The notes beneath the pieces are model-generated. The model had not been told where the DNA came from. It ran no database searches and saw only the letters and a program-made list of their open reading frames with translations. From assembly GCA_013399695.1 (NCBI GenBank), contig VXAU01003998.1, forward strand, positions 922,770-986,769: 64,000 nt of DNA, written 5' to 3'. A program made the translations under genes and the position numbers. This stretch comes from Formicarius rufipectus (taxonomy: Eukaryota > Chordata > Aves > Passeriformes > Formicariidae). Shown here piece after piece: positions 1 to 12,200 of the stretch (position 1 is its first letter; every line of letters begins with the position of its first letter).

Positions 1-2659
1 ACACTTCTGGAACTCAGGCAGGCTTGGTACTGTGACCACTTCCTTGGGGGAGCCTGTTCCAGTAGAAAAGATGGTTAATTTTACAGAAAACTGATTGCAT
101 TTCTGAGATGCTAAGGGAGAAGGCAAAGCAAAGTGACAGTCTTGTGGAACATGGAGCTTGTCCTACAGCATGTGGCTTTTGAATTTCATTCAACTCCACA
201 GAGGAGCAAAATACCAGCCCTTTTTACTGTCTTAAACTTCCATACTCAAATACTAGTCTCATTCTTCTGTTTGCACAAGGGTATCCTGTATCTGTGGGTA
301 TGCTAGCTTAGAGCTTTGTTCTGAACAGCAGCAAGTCACCCGTGTGTGTCTGAACTACAGTGTGACCACTTCATATAATCATAACTATCACTTCAAAAGC
401 ACCAGCCAACTAAGGCTGGATTTAAATCAGCAGCCATGAGGTACATCAGACCTCATTGCCAACTGCATAGGGCAGCAAAGATGCTTCCACAAAAGTTACA
501 ATTTTCCTGCAAGTTTCAGCATCTCTCACACAGCTTGTAAACAGGGCTCCCCACAGCCCCAGGTCACATCACAGACCAGGCACCACCATCACCATGTTCC
601 CTTTGTACACACAGCTGGCAGACAGAAGCCAGGCTAATAATGGGTTTGCTGGCTCACTTATTTTGGCTGGGGGAAAAGGGTGGCAACATCAGCACATCAC
701 TCTGCATGAACTCTGAAGATTCACCTTATGTGACCAGGCTGCCTCTGTCTGCACATCATTTACAGTCACATTTGACACCACTGTAGAGGTCTCAAAAACA
801 AACTTCCTATAAATTTTGTGTAAGTCATGAACCAGGTGAAGTGGGTTGACAAGGTAAGTATCCCTCCTGTCCAAAAATAACCATAAACAGTGCTCTTCAT
901 CAACTGCAGAATAGCAGGTTAATTGATAGGTGTAGTGCTCTACCCTACAACACCACTACTTCGGACAAATCTCATGCCATACCCAATGCATTGAGGGACC
1001 ACAAAGCGTTCATATAAGACAGGAGCTGAAGAAGCTGGCAGGGAGAATTGTTGAATTGTCATGACCAGGAATTGAGGACAGACCTACAAAAAGTAACATA
1101 CATCCTTAGCTCCAGCATCCAAGGAAGCTAAATACCTGTCCTGCAAAAAGAGGAGTTAAATACATTGAGAAGCACATGTAAGGCACCCAAACACCCTATT
1201 GCACTCAGTGTGTGCTCAGGTATGGTCTCACAGTTGCTCCAATGCACTACAAAACCTGGAATACAACATACAAGAGTTTTCTCAAGTTAGAACCAAGCTT
1301 ATTCTTTCAACAAGAAACCTCTTGAAGCTCTTGATTCTCTGAATTGTCAATTGCTACCAACTTTCACACATACAGCATTAGAGATAGCATCAACCAAGGA
1401 ATGTTGAGAAACTGGGCAGAAGCTGCACACAGCATACAAAAAATTTTATGAATTTGCCCATGCAGGGAAAAGTGTATAGGCAAAATCCAAGACTCCCATG
1501 AAGAAAAGAACAAAAACCAAACCAACAATAACAAAAAGAAAACACTCCATCCCAAAAAAAAACGCCCCAAAGCAAAATTAAGCACAAGGTGGTATGGAAA
1601 AACAAAACTAGCAGTAGTGGACAGAGAAATTAGGACTAAACTAGTGACATGCTTCATTACTTCAGGATTGTCTTCTTTCCCTAATTTAATTCCATATGGT
1701 ATGTTAAACATGATACATTCAAAGGCTTTTTGGGATTCCCAGGCTCATGAACAAGTAAGTGTTCCCATATGCATTTCCAGCAGTGAGAAAAGTCTGCGAG
1801 ATGACTCAAGCATAGTTGTCTTGTAGAACTGAAGGGTTATTTCAACTAAATTGCAACTAAAAGCTGTCCTCAAACAAGAAAAACCTGCAATTATTTTTTC
1901 CAAACCCAAGTAAAATAATTTTTTTTCCTTCCAGAGAAATAGCTTTAGTGGTTCGATTAAGATAGCAACCCAATGTAGAATCACCCTCCATCTGAACAGA
2001 ATATATTTGCTTTGAAAGAATGGCTGATAATGACTGATTACAGCTATTAAGAGAGGCATTAAAAATCTCAAGGGAATTCCATACAAGGTAATTCCAAAGA
2101 AGGTAAAGTTTCATTCAAAATAACATGCTCATAGGGCACATTAAATAATGATTTTCCAGTATGATTAATTTTTTCTAAATGCAAGAGTGTGCAAGTGTTG
2201 CTGTTCAAAGGAAAGGCAGGTAGGCTCACTGCTGTGTGTCCATTCATCCATTTGGAAGTGGGTCACAGTACGAGCTGATCAGAATAGTCACTGCATTTAC
2301 TTCCACCTGTCAAAGCAGAAAATCTTCCCAGAGGAGACAGCCTTCAAGCAAGTTCAGATTCCTTACATGGGAGTAAGAGAGCCAAAGAAGGATGGTGCTT
2401 ATGAAACTGCAGGATGAACACTTCAAACAGAAAAGATTAAAGGCAGTGGGCACACTTGTGCACATTATCATTCTAAAATACATGTACCTCCAAATACAGA
2501 TGTCACAGCCTAAACTGCAAGAGAACAGTGACTTTCAAATCTTTCCTGCAGGTTAAAGTACTTCCATTAATTATTCATACATTCTTGCTGGCTGCATTCT
2601 AGGTGAACAGAAAGTAATTCTGATAAATTTTCCATAAAGTAAACCAATGAGAAATAGCA
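1..2659. other. Intergenic DNA, no supported gene
   Basis: I see only short noisy open frames and no repeat family I can name. By human order UEVLD should lie further left on the minus strand, but I could not recognise its N-terminal UEV-domain exons here. Confidence 0.5.
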
Positions 2660-5600
2660 GCAAAATGTTTCATGCCTGTAATTTATTATATACATACTCT
2701 GCAAAACTTATATGCATTTGGTGTGTGAAAAAGTATACACTTCTTTGACAGCACCAGAAAGCAATTAAGCTATGTACCAGTTTTCAACCTGATTTGTCAC
2801 ATTGTGTAAAAAGACATTGTGCACACGATATCCCCAAAGAAAAAAAATTGCTAACGCTAGAAGCACCCTTATTTACACACTAACACTTGAATAATGCATC
2901 ACACCCACTCACCAAAATAAATAAAAGTACATTCATCACAATTTAAACACCAGTCTCTCCATATATTTATTTTCTTTGACATGTTTTGGTCTCCAGAAAT
3001 ATGCTATATCTAGAAATATGCATCAGCTACTAGATCATGTTACAAAATGCAAAAAAAAATAGAAAATTAGTTTTCCTGGACAATATTTTGGGCTTTACAC
3101 AAAAATAAATCCAGATTTCCATAGAGATCTCATATACTTCTTGAAAGATTTTTATTTTAAAGCACAGCACAGAGTTGCACACTAAGGCTTCCTGTGATAT
3201 GCAAAACCCTGGCCTCCAAAAGACATCGCTGTAAAGTGAAATACAGCTCAAGTGTAAATACAAGACATTTTCAAAAAGTAGTCATCATTAGAAAGTGCCC
3301 TTCATTTGATTTAGCATTAGCAGTAAAGAAGTAGCTACCTTAATTGTGCAATCAAAGCCAGACCTGGAAGGGTTTTATGAAAAGTATGTTATTCCACACT
3401 CTCAAGTTTAAGGATATAGAATCTGAGATAGCAGAAACCAACCAACCTTTTTATACTCCTACATTCATTTTTTTGACACAATTTAGTAAAAAGGCACATT
3501 GTCAAACAGTGAATTAAAAATCTAAAAACCAAACCAGAATTTCCTTAAATACAATTAAATCATTAGCTCAACATCTGATCCCGATAAACTGATAAAAGCA
3601 TTCTTCCAGTTTTTTTTTAACCTTAAATTCAGATGCACTTTGGACAAGTACTGAAACACTGTTATTAGATGAATACTACGATTTGGCAAACAGTAAACAT
3701 GTTTTTCGATACAAGGTCAGGAAGTAAAAAACAAGTTTAGTTCCTTCCTAGCTGATTTACAAATATGCAACAAACGCAAGCACATTAAAAGCCAAACATT
3801 TGTACAAAATATGAAACCCATTAGTATCCCATGCCAGTTATGAGAAAGTACTTCTTGATTGTAAAATTACAAATGTGTCCTTGAGGAATTTTTCATATGA
3901 AATAGACAAAATTTAAGCAACGATCACTGCGTGAAGAAAGTTATACAGTGTCTTAGGGAGGCTAGCAGAGTACATTCCAGTCACCATCGAAATGACAAAG
4001 TGCTTTACAGATTAAGAAGTCTAACTGATCTTTCATGGCTAAATCATCAGAAAGTGGTGAACTAATCAGGTTTTATTTAACCTCTATTTGCCTGAAATGC
4101 AGATTTCATTCCAAATTGAACCAATTTCAAATAAATGTATTTCTTTTTCTTCATAAGAGACTTTTTTCCCCAACCAGGCAGGAATTTGCTCACAGACATA
4201 GGTGTCTGGGTTGACAGACCTACAGTCTTTCTCCAGCTGAAAAGAATTAAGAAGTAAAAACCCAGAACTTTATCATGGTCCCAATGTTCATTGTCTTGAA
4301 TGGATAATTCTAGAAACCAGGAGATTTCCAACAGGAAATTTTAGATGGTCCCAATGCAGCAGAGAATACAACACACTTCTAGACAGCGAGGTTACACAAT
4401 CTTGCATGGTCTCAAGTACATACTGAGAAACAGCTTTTGTTAGTCAATAAAGTTAAAACAATAGAGGAGCTCCCTGCCAACTAATACTGAATTAGTTTAC
4501 ACAATATGTACTAACAGCTTACTCACATCAGTGTTTTACTGAGGCAGTGAAATGTTATGCCATTGACAGAAAACATCTTAAAAAGGCAAATTTGTTTTTT
4601 CTTACATCAAGAGTCAGATGTTTAAACTTGAGCAGCTTCCAAGACTGTTCCTTACAGGTTGCTATCTTAATTGCTTCCTAGAAGCAACACAGTTAAAAAT
4701 AGGCCCAATAGGAAAGGTTCCTTTGTCATTTTTCCATAAGGTAAGTTTCCTTTTTTTCACCCCAACCAACACCCAAAGCCCTTTTCGTACTTTTCCAAGT
4801 ATTTCTAGCATTAAAGTATAGTGGTCTGAAGCAGCTGAAGACAAATACTATCAGTGAAGTACTGAAGCTTGAGGCCAAGCTGAGTAGTGACACTGGTGAG
4901 CTTTGAAGGACAACTTGGGAGAAATCAAAGTAGATGCAACACCAGATTCAAACTTCAGACTCTCGATACAACTCTGCAGACTTACACAAACCCTGTGCTG
5001 ATTGTAAACAAATTCAGTTACTGAAACAAACAGTCTTTAAGTGCATAGTTAGAAATAATGTGCAAATATGGGCATTAAGGTAAGTAACTGAACTAACTCC
5101 TGTCACACATAATACAGGGTTTTAGCTTGATGAAATCAATCACAAGTATTAACTACTTAATGTGAAGTTAATATCAAAGAGCTGCAAATGCATTCTAAAA
5201 AACTAATTCTGATGTGCTTTATAAACAGTAAAACTAATTAGATAAATGACTGCTTCACATTTTAAATAATTTAACACATCAGATGTTTAATGCAAGAAAA
5301 AACAATTTGTAAAAGCAACAAAAGCTGTTAAACATGAATATCTACAGGGCAGGAAAAGAATTCCCAAGCATATGCTTGAGTCCAAAAGCAAAGTTACATA
5401 CAAACACTAAAAATTCCTGTTTTCAGGGTGTGCGTTTCTCATACTGAATTAGACTGGCATTGGAATTCCAGACACAGCAAAAGTCAGTAATCTTTTGGCC
5501 GTATCAGTACAGTTTGAAAGTGATATGCATTTCTCTGTTTAGAAATAAAGAGGTTCAAATTATCTTAATGGGTCCTCAAATCAGAAGATATACAGCACTT

Positions 5601-6124
5601 TATTGCCTTAAACATCTGTGGGCTTTGGCTGAATTTACACCCACGCTGCTGCTGTTGTACAGAAGACAACATTTCAATACTTTGAGGCTCATGTTGGGAG
5701 ACCGAGTAGGATATAAAGCAATTTCTCTAGTTCTCAAGAAATATCAGGGAACAAGAATGCTAATTTTTTTTTCAAGTGAATGCAGAATTGGTTTACTGGT
5801 ATGTGGCCCACACAGTCCCAAGTCAGTGCATAGCTAGTCAATATTTCTGCTGGCATTTTGAACTAGTTTAATCAATGGAAACATCTATTAATTTTATTCC
5901 ATTTAATATGCATTAGTGCATTAATTTCTTCATAAAAAACAACCCTGGCAAGTATTAAAAATAAATATCTTATTTAGGTCAAACTAAAGCCTTGCTTTTC
6001 AGTACTTTAATCCCTTTAAATACTCTTTTGCCCTCTAACAAGCAAATGGAAACTGAAGTAGAATAAGAGATGTATGGAGGCAGAGGGTAGCAGAAACATG
6101 AACAAAGTCAACACCACAAGTCAG
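2660..6124 (-). other. SPTY2D1: Probable SPTY2D1 3' UTR (end uncertain)
   Basis: AT-rich DNA with no supported coding exon follows the stop codon. Minus-strand AATAAA hexamers are seen at 5599-5604 (CAATAAAGTG), 4073-4078, 2966-2971 and 2682-2687, so several polyadenylation sites are possible. As I recall, the human gene has a multi-kilobase 3' UTR, which would favour the distal sites. The far boundary is a guess from the last hexamer and needs transcript data. Confidence 0.45.
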
Positions 6125-6221
6125 TTAACGTGTCCTCAGCTTCTTAGACTGTCTCTTGCGTTTCAATTCTTCTTCTTCCCGTCTCAATTCTTCCAGGTCT
6201 TCCTGAACACCCAGTCTCAAG
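6125..6221 (-). CDS. SPTY2D1: SPTY2D1 terminal coding exon 6
   Basis: The acceptor TTTGGCAG precedes CTTGAGACTG, and the exon ends at TAA (6127-6125). It encodes SLRLGVQEDLEELRREEEE and a basic tail ending KKLRTR, close to human SLRLGMQEDLEEMRREEEE...KKLKRR. The highly charged C-terminus is typical of the family. Confidence 0.96.
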
Positions 6222-9200
6222 CTGCCAAAGAAGATTAAATCCTTTATGCTGCTACTCAAAACACATGGAGTTTTTCTACCCCTCCTTCAAGGAAAGCAAA
6301 TCCCTAAGCGCTACAGCTGATTTGAACAATTATTCTAGATCAGAACTTGAATTTTAGAAAGAACACAGCTTTATAAAAATCAAGATTTTATCATTAGATT
6401 ATAATCAAATATTTTGAGGGGAAGCATATTTAAAACTTCTGTTTGAAAAATAAAGATTGTGTAAAACATACATCAGGTTGTTTTTTCCTTCCTAAAAACA
6501 GATGCTGAAACATACCACCAATTCTTGCCAATGTAATATTGTACAAGACATGGCAGGACTGATGCTCATCAACTTCTGAGAGCCACCTGAACTTTTTACA
6601 CTGGCAAGGGAGAGAATGGATTTGTCAAACAGAAGATTCTGTTCCAACTTCCTGGCTTGAGGCACCACACAGGTAGCTACAAGCTCCATTTCAGTCTGAC
6701 TCTGGTGAACAGGCCCATGGAAGGGATGCTGTAATATCAGTATGTCCCGTCTACCTCCCTGGATTCAGGAAACTGCAGTCAGCCAAATTAAGGCCACAAA
6801 TGAGCACAACAAGGATCTAGGTGATAAAACTGGTTTGAAGAATGACTTTTCAGTTCAACTTAGAACTACTATAATTTAAGTGGACTTGCTTGGCTAGAAG
6901 TTCCTCCCTTCAAGAGGTACAATGCTTTTACCCAAATACTCAGTGAAAAACAGTTGAGCATGCAAAAAGGTAAAACCTAGCTTAACTAAAGTTTCCTATC
7001 TACACTGCCTTTATGCCACATGTGTAGTTAGAAGTGAGTCAGGAGTTCAACTCTGCAAAAACTGTTGGGTTTTCAACAGCGAATTTGGTTAACAGCAATA
7101 TCACTGTAAATTTCCAGTTATTTCCCTTAACTCCATTTAACAGACTGTAGATTTGCATGAGCTGCAGCTATTTCTCAGGAACAAGGAGAAACAGGAACAC
7201 TAACTTAAGATGCAAGTTTCTAATGCTCAAGGCATATTCTGAACAATATAAAAATTGCAGAGGAAAAGAATTTTGTAACTCTGTATACCAATATCTATTA
7301 AAAAACTCGTAACTTTCACAAAGCTTATCCCACCAGCCATTAAAATACAAATCAGTTTATGACACAGGAGTTGTGCAGGCCCAGAGGCCAAAAGTTAAAA
7401 TTTTAATGGTAATTTTGTCCATTAACCAATAAACAGACTTCCCAATTTCTATCCAAGTTTAAATCCATGCATACCTCCTAGCTTCTTCTTTCTGTTGCTC
7501 TCTCCAGCTGCTCTCCATATAACGTAAGGCATAGTCACTTTCATCTTTGTACCTGGAAATTAAATTATTGTTTTCAGAACACTAAAAAACATGACAGTGA
7601 ACAGTTAATGAATTCACATCCCTTCTTAGAAAGATCACTTCCACACACAGATTTTAACGTTTTAAAAGAATCTAAGTTACAAGCCCTAAAAATGGTTGTT
7701 TTCTTACATCTTACTGCCAGACAAGAGGGAAGTATTTAAAAAGTCAGTAAGTCACTTTGGCAGTTCCTTGGCATACCAAGTTAGATCCTCTTACAGAACA
7801 TGTAACACTTTAGCATTTAGCAACTCATACTCAGGCAGCTACATCTAATGAATTCTGAAATACTGCAGATAGCTATAAAAAGCATTTTAACATCCAATAA
7901 TAAAGAGCTGCTATGAATTATCCAGGTGAAATAAAGAAACTGTGCTGTTTTCCAACAATGTCCCAAGTCAAATTTTTTTGCTCCCTAGAAGAGTATAAGC
8001 AGGTACTATGAAAATTCAAGGTATCTTCTGCATATAAGCAGCAACAATGCCTACTAAATTTCTTCAATGCAATACAGTTTTTTGATACCTGCACATCCCC
8101 TGTTTCTAAAACATTTTTACTTGTTGAACTACATTAATTTGTTGTTCTACTGCTTGTTCTACAGTATCTTAGAACAGTTATTTTTCTTACCTTTTCCGGT
8201 CATAGCCAAATATTTCCCGAATATGTTTTGATATTTCTTCTTGGGGTTCACCTTCATCTTCAATGAAGTCATCCATTTCAGAGTCATATTCATCATCATC
8301 ATCATCTATTTGCCTCTTGTAACTAATAGGTGGTCTTCCAAGACCTAAATGACAGGAGAGCAAAAAAAAATTAACATGGACATAACATTAATTTAACAGT
8401 ACTTCTCCTTGCTATACCTTAGGCACAGCCATTTTACAGCTCTGGGCTTCAAGGTGGAAAACTTGTGTCTCCAGTTAACCAGCAATTCTCAGAAACTCAG
8501 TAAAAGGAAATACTTCCTCTAGGTTGTGCTAGAGAAGATTACATATCAGTATCACCAACAGCATCCTGAGGAAACCACCCAGCAGATATCTATGTTCTTT
8601 GTTCAGGGTTTTCTAGCCACTTATTCAATATATTCCAATTCCACTTGCTCCTTACCAGAAATAAACTTTCAGAACTGCTTGTTACTGATAAGGTGAACTT
8701 GCCAAAACACTGAAATGTAAAACCACAGCAAACCTGTGACTGATTTTTCATGTATCCCTTCAAGCATCTGTTATTTATGACACTGAAATTATATAGACTA
8801 AGTATTAAGTGATGTTCAAAGTGAATCCATCATTTCCTTTCCTTCTAACAGCATTCATATACCAACATCCATCACAAGCTGCTTAGTTTTCTTTTGTGTA
8901 ATACTTCACATCACCCATATTTCAAGAGTTATAAGCACAGGCAAAAATAAATATAAAATTGCAAAGCAGAAAAAACCATTCTACCGTTAAAAGCAATATT
9001 TAAAAAACAAATGAGGTATTTTTTCCAAGTCTTCATAATTGCATCTATACATTTTCAAAAGACCCTCAGTGATCTCAACTCAGACCTATATAAGAAATAC
9101 AAACCAAATAACTATATCCTTATTTTGGCTAGGATAGAGTTCATTTTCTTCCTTAGTAGCAATATAGTGCTTTAGTTTGAATATGAGAAATGTAGCACCC

Positions 9201-12200
9201 TGATGATTTAGTAATTCTAAGTAGTGCATTCTCTCAGTCATGGACTTTTGAGTTTCTCATGCTCTGCCAGTGAGCAGGTACACAAGAAGCTGGGAGGGAG
9301 CACAGTCAGGAGAGTTGACCTGAACTGACTAAAAGGATATTCCACACTGTGAAACATCAATTATACTGTGCATCACTTGTTTCTCTTGGACTTTATTCCT
9401 CTTTCATTGCAATTATTATGCTGTGATTATTATTGTATTTAATTTTATTTCAACTATTAAACTGTTCTTATTCAAGTTTTACCCTTTTTTCCAACTCTTC
9501 CCCACATTGGGGGACAGTGCAAGTGAGCAGCTGTGTGGTACTTAGTTGCCAGCTAGGGCTAAACCACAACAGTGAACAAATTTGCTCTATAAATCTGTAC
9601 CTTGTGGATGAAGTACAGGTCTATGCCCTTGAAAAGGTCTCATTCCATTCATCTGTCCATTGGTAGGTCTTGTGACTAGGTTTTTAGAAGAAATGGTCTC
9701 TGATACAACAGTACACTTCGGTTTCACAGCTGGACCCAAGCCACTGCCTGGTCGCCCAGGTCCTGCGCTTGTGCTAATGCCTGGCCTTCCCGGTCCTGTT
9801 CCCAAGCTGCTGCCTGGTCGCTTGGCTCCTGTGCTTGGACTGATTCCTGGCCTTCCTGGTCCCATTCCCAAGCTGCTGCCTGGTCGCCCAGGTCCCACAT
9901 TTGTGCTGCTGCTGGGCCTTCCTGGTCCAGTGCCCAAGCTGCTGCCTGGTCGCTTAAGTCCCACGCTTGAGCTGCTGCCTGGTCGCCCAGGTCCTGTGCT
10001 TGAGCTGCCAGCCGGCCTTCCAGGCCCCACACTTGAGCCACCTTCCAGTCTCCCAGCTCCTGTGCTTGAGCTGCTGCCTGGCCTTCCAGGTCCTGTAGCT
10101 GAGCTGCTGCTGCCCAGTCGCCCAGGTCCTGAGCTTAAACCCTTTCCTGGCCTTCCAGGTCCCACATCAGAATTGCTGCTTGATCGTCCGGGGCCTGCAC
10201 TTGAACCACCACCAGGATGTCCAGGTCCTCCTTTCCCTAAGCTGCTGCCTGATCGTTTTGCATTGGAGTTGATTCCATGCTGAAGGGCAGCAGTAGTTCC
10301 TGATTTTGCATGGGCAGACTTTTTCAGGCTGGATTCTTTAGCAGATGGCAATCTTTGAGCCCCATTTGCCATGGGTTTTGAGGGTGGCACTTGAGTGCTT
10401 GAGCCAGGCTTCCTAATACCATTGACAGGTAATTTACCATGACTGCTACCAGGAGAGCTTTTTAAGGAGCCATTTTGTGAGTTTTTTTCCATTTGATCAA
10501 ATTTGGAGGAAGATGACCGCGAGTGTTTTTCGGTCAATGCTGGTGCTTTGGATTTCTTATCAATACCACCCACAGAAAGCGACAGACTGCTTTTTGACAT
10601 GGAATGTTTATCTACTGAGCTTTTATTAAGTTTTGCATTTACAGATGCTTTTTGAGAAGACACTTTTTTTGAAGAACTGGATATCCCTGTAGTCTTAACC
10701 TCCTTCTCACTTTTCTTAGGCATTTCTACTCTTTTGTTTTTACGTCCCAAATACTCCCTCTCTCTCAATTCTTCTGCTGTTCTGGGTCTCTCTTCTACCT
10801 TTTTCACTGGTTTTATTTCCACTGGTTCATACTGTTTCTTTTCAGCAAGCCTCAAGAGCTCTGCAAAGTTCAGAGGTGCTGGTGCACTTTTGGGAGGTGC
10901 CTTTGGTTTCACTGCAGCTTTGGATGGTTTCTCTTCATATTCTTCTTGCTCATGTTCAGATTCAGTCTGGCTGTACTCAAGTTGCTCAGTTTCATCTTCT
11001 GATGCATACTCAGCCTCTGGAGCCTGAGCAACATTCTCACATGTCCTCCTTTTTTTAGGCTTCTCTTCAACAGGAATACCATTATAGCCATAAAAATTAT
11101 CCTTTGTTCGTGAGGCCATAGCTCTTGCCTTTCTGTCATGTTTCAGTTCAATGCGCCTTGCCAAGAGTTGCTCTTTCTTTCTTCTTTCCTCCAGTGCTGG
11201 AAGAAAACCAGGAGAAAGTCATGCAATAACACTACTTTTTACTCCAGTTTCTCCCAAACTGATAAACCATTTAGGATATCCAAAATTAGAACAGAAAATT
11301 ACCAGGTTTGCCTGGTACAGGCTAACTCACCTGTATAAACTACTCCAACAAAGGCAAGCAATCAAATGCTGCTATGGCAAAACCCACTAAGACCACTCAA
11401 GAGAAGCAGCTTTCCAGAATGCCATGAAAACTACAGAGAATCGCTGTGTGAGAAGCTAGAGAGTTATGGGATCTCTGGGTAGTAGAGAGAGTTCCAACAC
11501 TGAGCAGAGAATTTTGAGACTGTACAGAATTTACTATCAGATCTTTAAGGGAAGATTAGGAAGAGTAGAGAATAAAAGTATGGAGGGATAAGAAATGGAA
11601 AACAGGCCAAGTGTGTGTGTAGAAGGATATTGAGGAGATACAGAAACAGTCAACCACAGATAAGCAAGCATCTGGTCACTACACATGTCTCATAGAGCCC
11701 TGTGTTCTATCTCCAGTCTGTCTTATATTCCTACTGAGCAGTTTTTAGCTGTTTTCTGTATAAGTATACTGCCTTGTGTCTATGTGTGGTCTGCTGACAA
11801 AATTTTGGCTGAACTGTCTGATGAATAGGATGAGAGATCTGAAAACCAAATACTGGAGAGACCAAGGGTGTGGGTGCCGAGTATCAAAGATTCAGGAAAA
11901 GCATTAATTCCTAGAAAATGGACTAGGCTACTCATGCTTTGAGTTCTTATAAAGCTACCATCCCCTGCCTACATTATTCCACTGTCAAAGGCTGTGAGTG
12001 TACAGCCTGAGGGTGCAACCATTCCAATATGGAATTCATTCCCAGTCTTGCTTCTGGCTACACCTGGCAGCAGGGATAAGGAGCAGACTAATGACTAGCC
12101 CAGGAGAGGAAGAATACCATGGGCCATCTACTCCATCAGATTTGGTTACCTTCAAACAAAACATGAGAAGCAATGCAATACTAGTTTATTCTACAGACTA

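Noticed and set aside
689..874. Possible exon (61-codon minus-strand frame, and a plus-strand ...gacaag|gtaagt donor)
   Set aside because: No homology recognised and no matching acceptor; not UEVLD as far as I can tell.
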